Origin: Rutidosis leptorrhynchoides
Taxonomy: Eukaryota > Streptophyta > Magnoliopsida > Asterales > Asteraceae
Reading direction: 5' to 3'
Assembly: GCF_046630445.1 (NCBI RefSeq)
Contig: NC_092338.1
Coordinates: forward strand, 207,473,501-207,537,500
DNA: 64,000 nucleotides
The notes under the pieces were generated by a model that was not told where the DNA came from, made no database searches, and saw nothing but the letters and a program-made list of their open reading frames with translations. Positions 1 to 13,519 of the stretch are shown in pieces. Both the position numbers and the translations under genes were made by a program. Position 1 is the first letter of the stretch; every line of letters starts with the position of its first letter.

Positions 1-1
1 A

Positions 2-100
2 CAAGAATATTACGAACGGACATATGAACTGGCTGTAACCTTACCCGGTCAAGAGAGTGCCGTAAAGAAACACTTGGATAATATTAGGAAATGCTCATAT
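2..100 (+). CDS. 3' end of an unidentified exon (partial, cut by window start)
   Basis: Frame 2 is open from the first base for 33 codons, with a normal-looking composition rich in charged residues (it begins QEYYERTYEL and ends NIRKCSY). It stops exactly at a perfect plant splice donor, GTAAGT at 101-106, in phase 0. The next credible splice acceptor is TTGTTGCAG ending at 1376, also opening a phase-0 frame (the SANT-like pseudogene), so the two could be exons of one gene with a 1.28-kb repeat-filled intron. That link is an inference. I do not recognise the protein family from 33 residues. Everything from 101 to 1376 is non-coding. Confidence 0.4.
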
Positions 101-164
101 GTAAGTCCTCCTACCTTGACGAAGGTGTACCGCCCATTCGTCATATCATATACGAATCTGGTAC

Positions 165-325
165 ACCATTCTGGTAAAATCACACTATTCCGGAATCATC
201 ATACCATTCCGGAACAATCACACGGCCCCAGAACAAAACATGGTCTCGGAACAAGTATTTGTTCTGGGAAAAATCACATGGTCCCGAAACAATCACAAGG
301 TCCCGGAACAAACACATAGTCCCGG
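165..325. repeat. degenerate ~22-bp minisatellite
   Basis: Roughly seven diverged copies of a unit resembling CACATGGTCCCGGAACAA follow each other. The recurring cores are TCCGGAA, CCCGGAACA and CTCGGAACA. The array falls within the putative intron after the donor at 101. It has no coding signature. Confidence 0.6.
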
Positions 326-343
326 ACACAAACACACGAACGA

Positions 344-462
344 AACATGTGCCACGTCAGCCTACGAATCTAGGAAAGTTTGTTAGGATTTGTTTGTTAC
401 GCCAATGAAATGGACATGTGCCACGTTAGCCCACAAATCTAGCAAAGTTTGTTACGATTATG
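344..462. repeat. tandem duplication, ~75-bp unit
   Basis: Two imperfect copies of a segment follow each other. It starts TGTGCCACGT, continues with GCC(T/C)AC(G/A)AATCTAG and ends AAAGTTTGTTA. The motif GCCACGTCAG recurs once more near 2527, close to the end of the flanking degenerate element. Confidence 0.55.
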
Positions 463-771
463 AAAGGGACATATGTCACATCATCATTCCCTCTAACAAA
501 CTATTTCAAAACATCTATAAATACACCCATGGGTTATTCATTACAACACACTGAATACACATTGTTACTCTGCCAAAATCATACTCTAACATTATTCACG
601 ATTAAGATTCTGGTCGATATCGAAGTTCGTCAACTACGTTTGTTTTACGCCCTCGGAATCCAGATTTCAAACAGAGTTTGCATAGTTATTGGTGTTAAAA
701 CAATCGACCAACATATGTTTCCCAAATTAACCACTCAAGTCTAATTCTAAAAATACCAAACTAGTTTTAGG

Positions 772-774
<3 letters not shown>

Positions 775-844
<70 letters not shown>

Positions 845-885
845 TATATATTCTGTCTACACTAATGATCATATACATATATATG

Positions 886-958
<73 letters not shown>

Positions 959-1001
959 CATATATATTTTGTCTACACTAATGATCATATACATATATAT
1001 G

Positions 1002-1061
<60 letters not shown>
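775..1061. repeat. three (AT)n tracts separated by a duplicated spacer
   Basis: (AT)n runs at about 776-831, 892-945 and 1006-1060 are separated by two near-identical spacers of about 60 bp (850-890 and 968-1008) containing TCTACACTAATGATCATATA. The whole is a tandem duplication of a microsatellite plus flank, period about 118 bp. No gene is present. Confidence 0.85.
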
Positions 1062-1064
<3 letters not shown>

Positions 1065-1376
1065 ATGTATTAATATGGGAGGTGATTCTCACACACCACT
1101 TTTTAATCCATACACACTTTTGTACCATAAACTTACAATTATATCCTTACATTTATCTACGGAATTGAACTTCTATAATTATTCTAAACATAAGTAACGA
1201 TATAATATCCAATTGGGTGTATGGATCAAATAGTAGTGTGTGAGGATCATTCCCCTATTAATATATACATAATATATTTATAAATAATATATATGCATAT
1301 GTATATAAAACAGTACATTTATGTATATGTACATTACATATGTATATTTATTAATACATCCTTATTTTTGTTGCAG

Positions 1377-2251
1377 GGAAACAAAAGGCAACCACAAAAA
1401 CTTGTTTCAAAACACCGTGGTAAAACAAAGAAATTACTTGGTTGGCCAAGTGTTGGGTTGATACGTCCGAAGATTTCAAAGTTGGGAATTCTCAAAACAG
1501 GGAACTTTCATAGCTACTTTAACCAAGAAATTAACAACACCCGATGCGGATGGGAATGCAATCCAAATAAGTTGACATCTAAATGGAGAGATCTCAACAA
1601 ATATTTGAAAGAATTTTACGGTATTTATACCAACATTGAACGCAATTGGCCTAGTGGTGCAAATGATGAAGATATTTTCGATCAAGCCCTTGAATCGTAC
1701 CAAAATGTTTATGCGAAAGATCATTACAATTGGAAGGAAGGTTTTATTGTTTTAAAATAACATCCTGCTTGGTATGCACCTCGATCGTCAACCCCCGTCG
1801 AACCGAAAAACGTTAAAGAATTCGGTACTTCTAACCCCGAACCAGTAAATCTTTCACAAAACCAACAAGACGATATGTTTGGAGAAGATAGGTTTTCTCG
1901 ACCACTCGGACGTGATTAATCAAGAAAAGAATCTAGGAATTCTGCGTCTTCTGATGTCGGGACGTCTTCACGACGATTAACATCATCCAAATTGGATGAG
2001 TTCGTGGAAAACTACATCAAAAAGAGTTCTTCATTAATTTTGACAAAAGAGGAAGCCTTAGTTGAATTCAGAGACTATGTTGCCCTCCAATAAACTATAT
2101 CAGGAATCGATTTCCTGACCACATCAACCGAGAATATAAAGTACAAAGAGGATGTCAAACTCGTGAATAAGTTCAAATCGTTTATACGCAACAAGTTTAG
2201 GGATTACATTGAGATATTGGATGACGATAACCATGATGACGAGTAGTAGTA
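1377..2251 (+). pseudogene. SANT/Myb-like ORF of PIF/Harbinger-associated type, degenerate
   Basis: A strong acceptor (TTGTTGCAG, ending at 1376) opens a reading frame containing TSKWRDLNKYLKEFYGIYTN, then SGANDEDIFDQAL, then HPAW, and later RPLGRD. These are hallmarks of the trihelix/Myb-like proteins that accompany PIF/Harbinger transposons and their domesticated relatives, often mis-annotated in composites as 'glutathione S-transferase T3-like'. The same frame stays readable to the TAG at about 2249, with internal stops at 1758-1760, 1917-1919 and near 2091. It is therefore a pseudogene by point mutation only, with no frameshift visible. In the intact family the protein acts as a DNA-binding partner of the transposase. 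No DDE transposase is present in the window. Family placement is from remembered motifs. Confidence 0.55.
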
Positions 2252-2804
2252 GTAGTTTAAGTCGTTAAATTATGAACTTTTTAATATATGTATTTTTTTA
2301 AGTTCTAATTTTAAATTATGTATTTTTTTTTCTTTTTAGAATTTTATTTAATAAAATTTGTGTGTTTTTAATTTATATTTTCTTATTTATTTATTTATAA
2401 TATATAATGTCTATTGTTTTTATTAAATTAATAAAAAATGAAAAATAAATGACACAACAGCACCCCACAACGACACAAATCACAACAATACGTTTACCAC
2501 AGCGCCCCATCAGTCCCACAACAATGCCACGTCAGCAAAAATCTCCCTCACAACACCACAACAACACAACAATCTCTTTTAGCGTAGAGAATGGTCTAAC
2601 CTCAATTTAATGTTTGATGTTTCTTTAGGTTCTTTCACGGCGTGAGTATACTTACTCTCATATACTCATTTTAACTAGGTAACTTTGTGATTGTTTCTAA
2701 ATTATATATTTTCACTCAAAGTTTGAATCTAAATTTTTTGTAAGAATCTCAAGACTCTGACCATTGATATCTTGTGATGGATAGTATTTATATAATATTA
2801 CCTA
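2252..2804. other. non-coding flank, possible Harbinger 3' terminal region
   Basis: AT-rich DNA is followed by a strikingly C/A-rich tract (about 2448-2575, many ACAACA and CCCCA) and then GCGTAGAGAATGGTC followed by TAA at about 2583-2600. PIF/Harbinger elements make a 3-bp TAA/TTA target duplication, so this could be the right terminus of the element carrying the SANT-like ORF. I found no matching left terminal repeat within the window. Nothing coding is seen. Confidence 0.25.
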
Positions 2805-4330
2805 TCTTCTATTAGGGAAAGTAAATCTCGCAATCTGATTGATCCACGTGTGTGACAACCCGGAAATTTCCAATCAAATTTAAACTTAATCTTTATTTTG
2901 ATTTCGATGATTCACGAATAACCGGTTATAAAAAGATATGTAAATATATATGTGTGTGTATATACATCATTTACAACCATTATCATTATCAGTATTATAA
3001 TCATTATCATTAATATAATTACTAATATATTATTAATATTATTAGTATTAGTATTAATACTTAACATTAATATTAAAATAATAAAATATCATTATTATTA
3101 TTATTATTAATATTATTATTACTAAAATTATTAAAAGTTTTATAAATATTATTATTACCATTATAAAAACAACTTATTAATATTTTTATTAATATAATTA
3201 TTATTAATAGTATTATTAATGATTATTATCATTATTATTAATTATAATTAAAATTATCATTTTCATTATTAATATTGTCATATTAATATTATTATCATTA
3301 TTTTTATTATTATTTATCATTAATAATATTATTTTTATTATTATTAATATAATTATTTTTATCATTATTAATATTATTATTATTAATATAATTATTAATT
3401 ATTAATATTAATTAAATAAAATGAAAAAGATGTATACCTAAATTAGGTAACTGCTTTTATTAAGACTGATCTGCAATCTAATTTTTATTTCCATCGTGAT
3501 CTACCTTTGAATATTTTTAATCCATCATTATACCTGTTTTCCATTAATATTCTGCTTTTAATTTTTTTTATCATCGTGGACTGTTTTTTTATTTTTTTTA
3601 TTTATTCTATGCCTGATTGATCAAATCCTGTCTTTAATCTTGTTTAAATAACAAATTCAGTAGCACATCATAGTAGACTATAATTTTTATGTAAACAGCT
3701 TCATTTAATTGAGAAATTAAATTGAAATTCAAGAAAACAACTCGTTATACCTCTGTTCTTCCACTTTTTAGCCAAAAATCGAATTCGATTCCAATTTCAA
3801 AATCTAGGAAAGCAGTTGTGTTAGGAATCTTCTGTTCAAACTTTCTATAAAATTTCATATTCCAATTCATCAAATTGAGTTTGAATTTTGGAGTCAAAGG
3901 TTCGAAAGTAAAAAGTCAACCGAGGTGTTCATAAAGAAATTAGGATTCGATTCAATGTTTCAGGTTAAATTAATGATTTCAAAAGTTTTTAGGAATAATT
4001 TTAAACAAAATTCATGTTGTAACATTTGTCCAAAATGATCCCAAATTTGAAATCAATATCTTTTTTCTTCTTTTTACTCGACGAACACAGCAGCCTGTTT
4101 CATTTTTTTTTCTCTTTTATTTCTTATATGATAAATAAATCAATAGGTAACTGATTGTTTCCATTTCATTTTCACATTTTAATTCAACCTTTAAACATGT
4201 TATTTTGATTGATAAATGGTCTCTAGTCGATTTGATTAAGAGAAGAAGAAGAAGAAAGAAAAGGAAACAGAATAATACGGGTTATATATAATTAAAACTT
4301 GTTTTAATTAAGAAAAGCATAAATAGAAGT

Positions 4331-4387
4331 GGTGTGGGGTGCTTGTGTTAAGCAGGAGGTCAAGGGTTCGAGCCCCGTCTTGGGCAC
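4331..4387 (+). promoter_or_regulatory. tRNA-like module with B box in element A LTR
   Basis: GGTTCGAGCC at 4365-4374 matches the Pol III B-box consensus (GGTTCGANNCC). It sits in a T-arm-like context (GGGTTCGAGCCCCG) followed by GGGCAC. Upstream TTAAGCAGGAGGTCA resembles the variable-loop region of a tRNA. It is directly followed by GGTAGTTC and the (ATT)n array, as a tRNA-derived SINE head would be by its tail. The right LTR carries the same module (B box 11441-11450). It is too short and incomplete to be a functional tRNA. Confidence 0.55.
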
Positions 4388-4408
4388 TTTAAGGTAGTTC
4401 ATTTCTCA

Positions 4409-4547
<139 letters not shown>

Positions 4548-5036
4548 TACTACTACTACTACTAACATCATTTTAAGTATTATTATTAGTATCATTAAGA
4601 TTATTAATATTATTATTAAAACTATCATTATTATCATTTTAAATATTATTATCATTATTATGCTTAGAATTATTATTATTATTATTATTTTGAAAACAAT
4701 ACAAATTATTATTATTATCATTGTTACTAGTACTAGTATCATTTTATATTTATAAGTATTATTATCAATGTTATCATTATTATTATCACTAATACGATTA
4801 TCTTTATTAGTATTACTATTATTAAAAAGTATTATCATTATTATCATTTTTACAAAAATTATTATTTTTGCTATCATCAAAACTATATTATTATTATTGT
4901 TATTATTAAAACCTTATTATGATTATTTTTATTTTTACTACTAGTATTATTATTGTTATTACAAAATAATACAACTCTTTATACATTATCATTATTAAAA
5001 TCATTTTATCAAACAAATACTTATAGATAGAATATA

Positions 5037-5038
<2 letters not shown>

Positions 5039-5116
<78 letters not shown>
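5039..5116. repeat. (AT)n microsatellite in element A left LTR
   Basis: About 75 bp of TA dinucleotides. The corresponding tract in the right LTR (about 12115-12133) is much shorter, showing rapid slippage after insertion. Confidence 0.95.
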
Positions 5117-5122
<6 letters not shown>

Positions 5123-5935
5123 TATATAGAAATATATAACAAGTGAAATAATATATACAAACCTATTCGATTACAAGTATATGTATTAATATATATACTT
5201 GATATAGGTTCGTGAAACCGAGGTCAACCCTACACTTGTTCAGTGCTCCCTTTTTATCTATATTTTTGGGCTGAGAATACATGTACTATTTTTATAACTG
5301 GTAGACACAAGTACAAACTTATTATGCGACCAACATGAGTATTTTTATTGTGTTCATTTGAAACATGCAAATCCCTGCTTTGTAATATCATTAATTGCTA
5401 GATGAACTAAAGAGGCAAACAGAATTATTATAAATAGCGCTATTGGGAGTAACGTCCCGCACTGTTGACCTCAGGTCAATTGGTGGTATAATAATGATCT
5501 CGACAATTACATATGTATTGTTACGGGGTAAAATCATTTAGTTTTGATATTATACGCTCATGGCATACTTTTGATATACATGATATATCATCTTTTATTA
5601 AATCTTGTGATCTATTACTGAAATCATTATTTATGACAAACCTATGAACTCACTCAACCTCGTGTTGACTTTTTAAGCATGTTTATTCTCCGGTACTTAA
5701 ATATTGCTTCTGCTGTATATCTGCTGCTTTGATGATGATTGCTTGTTATGCTTGGAGTCTTCATTACATATCATATCAATTAAAGACATTTAATGCTCTA
5801 AATACAATGTAATCAATTTATCTTCCGCTGCAAAACTCAATAAAACGTCTCATATAGAGTCGTTCTCGTTTATACAACTGTGATTTGATATAATTAGTCA
5901 CAAATACCCCAGGCCCTATTTGGGGTGTGACAGAT

Positions 5936-5947
5936 TAGTATCAGAGT
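5936..5947 (+). promoter_or_regulatory. primer-binding site, initiator Met tRNA type
   Basis: Just inside the left LTR (3-bp gap). The sequence TAGTATCAGAGT resembles TGGTATCAGAGC, the usual plant LTR-element primer site complementary to the 3' end of initiator Met tRNA. Elements B and D carry the canonical form at the matching place. Confidence 0.7.
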
Positions 5948-6721
5948 AGTTTGTTGTAGAGAACCATGATTGCATTTTATGTGTGCCTTATACGATTAGG
6001 TACCTTAGCAATGTTGGACTACAACTTTCCTTGACCAGAGTGCCTTTAATTGTTGCCTTTAATTGTTAAATGCTACACTATACCTTAGAAACTATGCTTA
6101 TTACATTCTTTAATCTTCCTTAGAATGCCAAGCCAATCTAAGAACTCTGCTCACTCTCCTAAGTACTATCAAATTCCGCCACCACATTTAAATGCGAAAC
6201 TGTTCTCGACATTCCTTTGTCATCTATCATGGTTTTGCATATTACATATGTATTACATGAAATGTTATCTATGATTCTCGAAATCTCTACTATTCATATT
6301 CATTACTTTCGAAGAAATCTTTACTTTCTCATTACTTTTGATCATTGAACTTTCTTGACGGATGGCATCTATGAAACTTTAGAATGGAAGGGTTTGGATT
6401 ACCGATTTAAAGGATCCTATAGCTCAAGCCCCTAGAACTGAATAGGCCATTACGAATTGAAAGTCTTTAATCAAAAGTTTATCTGATTACATACTTATCA
6501 ATTCTTATCTCGACACGTCATACTGTAATTATTGCATAAATGGAGTATAGACAAATCATATCTTATCATATCTATCCCAATGGACTTTGTCTAACACTTT
6601 TCCTAAATTTCCTCCGTAAATTATGGAAATCTTTTTGCTATATATACGTATTCAAGGAGACGAATATATCATTCAGTATTCAATACACATTTCATATCAA
6701 ACCCTATTCCAAACACATAAT

Positions 6722-7249
6722 ATGGATTTCTCACCTTATTCCTCAAGTTCCGCTAGCTCCGAAGATAGCGTAACGGGAGCACACCCACCGATCAATTACC
6801 ATGATTTCTTCAGAAAATGGGGATGGGTTCGCGAAATACTCACCCTATGGAGAAATGAAGAAGGTACTCCTTATCACGAGCCAAAATTACCACCAAATGT
6901 CGGAGTACTCGATTCACTTACCGGCGAACATGTTCGCAATACCGTTTTCACTCTTTTCGCAAGGATTTTCCGCCTCGAAGGTCGTCTCACCGTAGTCAAA
7001 GACAGTATTCGTCCTCTACTCCCATATTCTAATCAGATAGGATTATTAGAAGAAGTTAGAAGACTTCGAACTAAATATCAAGAATTGACAAACCTTGCGG
7101 AAGAATGGGTAGAACTAATTCATATACTTGAGCGTAAAGTAGAAACCCTGAAGGAAACAGTGCACGATTTGGAAGCTAGGCTCACATCTACTACCCAAGT
7201 ACCACAAGAAATACCAACAGCAACCGCAACACCACCAGCAGTATCGTGA
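6722..7249 (+). CDS. gag-like ORF of element A (coiled coil, no zinc knuckle)
   Basis: An open frame (upstream ATG at 6623, more natural start at 6722, MDFSPYSSSS) encodes about 175 residues. There is a serine-rich start, an aromatic/basic patch (HDFFRKWGW), the motif LTGEHVRNTVFTLFARIFRL, and a predicted coiled coil over the last 70 residues (LLEEVRRLRTKYQEL and KVETLKETVHDLEARL). The ORF ends at 7249 and is followed by an H/Q-rich, CAA/CAT-repeat stretch to about 7470. Position after the primer site suggests a capsid or gag role, but no CCHC knuckle is present. Counterparts exist in element D (about 54180-54625, minus: LTGEPVRNTIFTL) and element B (about 22126-22330, minus: IIEEVNELR). The function is unknown. 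It looks whole over this span, in an otherwise broken element. Confidence 0.5.
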   Translation: MDFSPYSSSSASSEDSVTGAHPPINYHDFFRKWGWVREILTLWRNEEGTPYHEPKLPPNVGVLDSLTGEHVRNTVFTLFARIFRLEGRLTVVKDSIRPLLPYSNQIGLLEEVRRLRTKYQELTNLAEEWVELIHILERKVETLKETVHDLEARLTSTTQVPQEIPTATATPPAVS

Positions 7250-7480
7250 ACATCACCAGCACCGACTGCACTACCAGAATCAACAACAGCCTCAACAGTA
7301 CTGCTAACATTATCAACACAACAAGCATTATAAGCACCAGCAGTTGCATCAGTATCAGCAACAGCATCAGCACCATCAGCTTCATCAACAACAACATCCG
7401 CATCACAAGCGTCAACATCACAATCTGTGCCACGAGCATCAACATCATACTCACCATAGACACCAAGGAATACCAGTAAC
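7250..7480 (+). repeat. CAA/CAT/CAG-rich low-complexity tract (H/Q-rich if translated)
   Basis: Irregular trinucleotide-like repetition (CAACATCA, CAGCAACAG, CACCATCAG) directly after the gag-like ORF. The matching places in B (about 22160-22210) and D (about 54185-54290) are also trinucleotide-rich on the minus strand, so the tract is an old feature of the superfamily. Confidence 0.6.
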
Positions 7481-8063
7481 AATAAACGAAGAAGTATTGA
7501 TTCATAACTACATTGAAGAAATACTCTGCAGAGAATATGTAGTTTCTAAAAGTTTTTGGAGATTATTTATTCTTGTTCCAACCTCAAATCAGATGAGACT
7601 AATATGATATTAACTCATTAAATCCATGATTTACATCCGAAGAAAATATATATGTGAGTATATATTCAAATTCTTTTGTACAAACTGTTGATGTTAAAAA
7701 TATTTTAACGGGTAGGTAATACCCAAGAAATATTCAGAATTCACATTAATATGTTACACTGTACAATCTTCAATTCTGATTCAGCAGACATTAACTATCC
7801 TACTCACATCCACAGATATATGTATCTGTTCACCGAAGAACAACCATTTTCATTCAAATTCAATTGGACTTCCAAAGCTTTAGCAGGAGTTATCTTCCTA
7901 AGATCACTACATTCGTAAATTATATTCATTCGCATTCTAATCACATCAAACCACCGAAACCATCATTCATTACTTTTGAGATTTACAACATTTCTAGTTA
8001 CATCCTACGCTTAAACACTTCAACTCCAAATTCTTGAAAACGCATTAGAACTATAACCAACGA

Positions 8064-8285
8064 TTCGGATTCGTTAACCCTAATAATGCTGATGAAGCAG
8101 CAAAAGCTGTAGATGGTCTTAATGACCAGAAGCTTGATAATAAAGAATTGTGTGTTGATAAAGCTCAAAATAAAATCTGGTATTGAAGAACGGATTGAGC
8201 AAAACATAAAGGAAGCTGTGGATAAATCACAAAGACTAAACCTGTATTCAAAGAATCTAAATGATTCAGTATCTGCTGAAATCAT
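8064..8285 (+). pseudogene. captured poly(A)-binding protein fragment in element A
   Basis: Translated segments match plant cytoplasmic poly(A)-binding protein around the end of one RRM and the linker into the next. First comes FGFVNPNNADEAAKAVDGLN, then KLDNKELCVDKAQ, then IEQNIKEAVDKSQRLNLYSK followed by NLNDSVSAE. Compare the family's CFGFVNFE.ADDAAKAVE.LNG, KE.YVGKAQKK and FEQ..KEAADK.QGLNLY.KNLDDS. PABP binds mRNA poly(A) tails. Here the fragment lies in the middle of a non-autonomous retroelement, in sense orientation and without introns, and is degenerate. The same stretch occurs in elements B and D. The homology call is from remembered family motifs and needs a search. Confidence 0.7.
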
Positions 8286-9770
8286 TAGCAATTACCCTAC
8301 TCCTTACTTATCTTAAATCCTTACAAAAGAACTTTCCTCATTATCATTTGATCTTAGAAAATTATAAGATATCATCGTATCTTTCGTTATAAATATCCTC
8401 TATATTTCTGCAGATATCTTCATAACGATTCTTTTCCGCAATTAATTATCTCTTTGCGATATCCTTATTACATCATAAAGGAAACTGTTTTAGTTTCTAT
8501 ATTCTGTAAAATTCAAGTTTAAATTATAAATGTTTTGAAGTGGTGTTGGGAATTGAAGCATGAGTTAGTATAATATAATGATGTCAGGCCAACGTGATTA
8601 TATTACAGTAACTCATGCTAAATTTTTAATGGAATATGATGATTCATAGACTTTAAATCATCATTTACCATGTTACACGACTCTTACATTCTACTTAATC
8701 TCTAAACATATCAAGAAAATATATTCTTGATAGTTCTATCCTCAGTAATTCCAGTAATTTAGCAAATCAAATCATGATATTACATTCCTTCTTGCTTAGA
8801 ACATTATGTTCATTTGAAACTCCATACCTACGAATTCTGGACCATTACTTGCTTTACAAAAGCATGAAGCTTCGACATATAAGGGAAAATATAAAGCCCG
8901 ATAACGACACCGAAATTACAAACTGTGTATATCAATGCGTATTGCAATATAAAGACACGGGAGAACTAAAAACGCTATAAATCCAAGAGCATAGTAGAAG
9001 TAAACTGACTCTTCCAGCGACAGATTAAAAAGGAGAACGATAGATATAAAAGTCATGACTATATCCAGAACTAGAACTGGATGAAGCATATTGACAAATC
9101 TTTTGGAAGTATGAATTGAGAAATAAAGTATAGAAGTGGTGAAGATAATGAAATGGAAGAAGCTAATTTATAGCAAAAATTCTAGACACATCAATCGAGG
9201 CAATTTACCTCATTTAATCAAAGAAATCCTAACTTTCTAAATTACCTAAGAATCAAATCTTATAAAGATTATAAATATTTTCTTTAAATCCCTTGAATTC
9301 CAGAAATTAACTTTAACCGTATCAAAAGTTAAGGCGAACATTTAATTTCCTCATTTCAATCTTTTACAATAGCTTCGTTTATACTCTTCCTGTAATCGAA
9401 TCGTTTCATCCATATTACCCAATGTTGATAAAACTCTATTTTTCAACTCATATTCATCATTCTTGTTGTAAATAATGACGATCTCTATCCAATTTCATGA
9501 CTGTAATTTTCACGAACTCCTCTCTATTTTGTCTACACTAATATTGTGACATAAACGCTCAAGGTTTATATAAGCTCATTATTATTCATAACACATTTCA
9601 TGTGTATTAAAATTCTTGTATAACGTCATCATCTCTTTCTGAGAAAACCTAATCAATGATACTCTTGTTAAATCCTTTAGATAATCTCCGCATTAATAAT
9701 AAAATGCACTTCGTAGAATTTATGGATCGTAAGATTTAAACGCTAGAAACAAAACAATATTCTATCCGTT
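8286..9770 (+). other. element A interior without recognisable coding domain
   Basis: AT-rich sequence where pol would lie in an autonomous Ty3/Gypsy element. I find no protease, RT, RNase H or integrase motif. A 68-codon frame at 8774-8980 (CVLQYKDTGELKTL at its end) matches nothing I know. Its surroundings (TCTGGACCATTACTTGC and the stretch at about 8580-8700) are recognisable in reverse in B (about 19920-20230) and D (about 51770-52070), so this is shared superfamily sequence. Confidence 0.6.
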
Positions 9771-9905
9771 GGAATTCATGCAAGGCCCCGAGTATACCTG
9801 GGAACGTGAAAAACCAAATAAAACGAAAATATCCTCACCTGTTTACAAACAACGACGACTGGTAGCAACAACTAAATTTCGAGACGAAATTTCTATTAAT
9901 AGGGG
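9771..9905 (+). pseudogene. remnant of Ty3/Gypsy chromovirus pol C-terminus
   Basis: Just upstream of the polypurine tract the frame reads GPEYTWERE and later TKFRDEIS. This resembles the GPEFTWERE...F.DEI ending of chromodomain-bearing Tekay/Del-type Gypsy polyproteins. It is the only trace of pol and indicates that the superfamily descends from a chromovirus. B and D keep a related KFRDEIS-like ending beside their right-hand boundaries (near 19275 and 51120, minus strand). Confidence 0.5.
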
Positions 9906-9910
9906 GATAC

Positions 9911-12982
<3,072 letters not shown>

Positions 12983-12987
12983 ACATG

Positions 12988-13519
12988 GCAGCTCCCCTCA
13001 CATAAAATTACTATTCACGTTGTTGGTTTTTTTCTTTTTGTGTTTCACGTTTTTTTTATTTCATTTACTTTTTTTATTTTATTTTATTTTAAATAACGGT
13101 TGAGTGGAAGCCGGTTGAGTCACAAAAGGCAGAAACAGTACGCGACCAACTACTGGTCATCCTCTCCTCTTCCTCTGTTCGTCCTTCACCTCCCACCTTG
13201 ACCTGCTCCCTTCTCCCACACCTTTAGCCTCACCCTGCTCCTTCTTCCCTTACCTTCTTGCTTTATAGCTTTTTGATTTCCCATTAATTAATTAACTCTT
13301 CATACTTGCTCCAGACCAATTCCTTTCCTTGCTTACAGAAAATCTATCGGCTACAAAAATTACAGGTTCGTTGTTCTGTTGTTAATCTATTTAATTAATT
13401 TATGTTGTTTGCTTGCTATTGTTGGCTGTGGTTTTTGCATCGTTCTTACATTGTTCAGGCTTTTCACCATTCCCAGCCCTGTTAATTTTTTGGCTTTTCA
13501 TTGTTTGGTAATTTTCGTT
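12988..13519 (+). promoter_or_regulatory. Helitron 5' region and leader of the Rep-helicase gene
   Basis: Non-coding sequence between element A and the first likely Helitron ATG. It includes a T-rich stretch, a pyrimidine-rich stretch (about 13155-13260, many CTCC and CTTC) and a candidate 5' UTR intron with a donor ACAG/GTTCGT near 13364. No clear TATA box could be assigned. Promoter function is inferred from position only. Confidence 0.4.

Noticed and set aside
7120-7505. Antisense frames opposite the H/Q-rich tract
   Set aside because: Val/Asp/Ala- and Leu-rich shadows of a trinucleotide-rich sequence, with no independent support.
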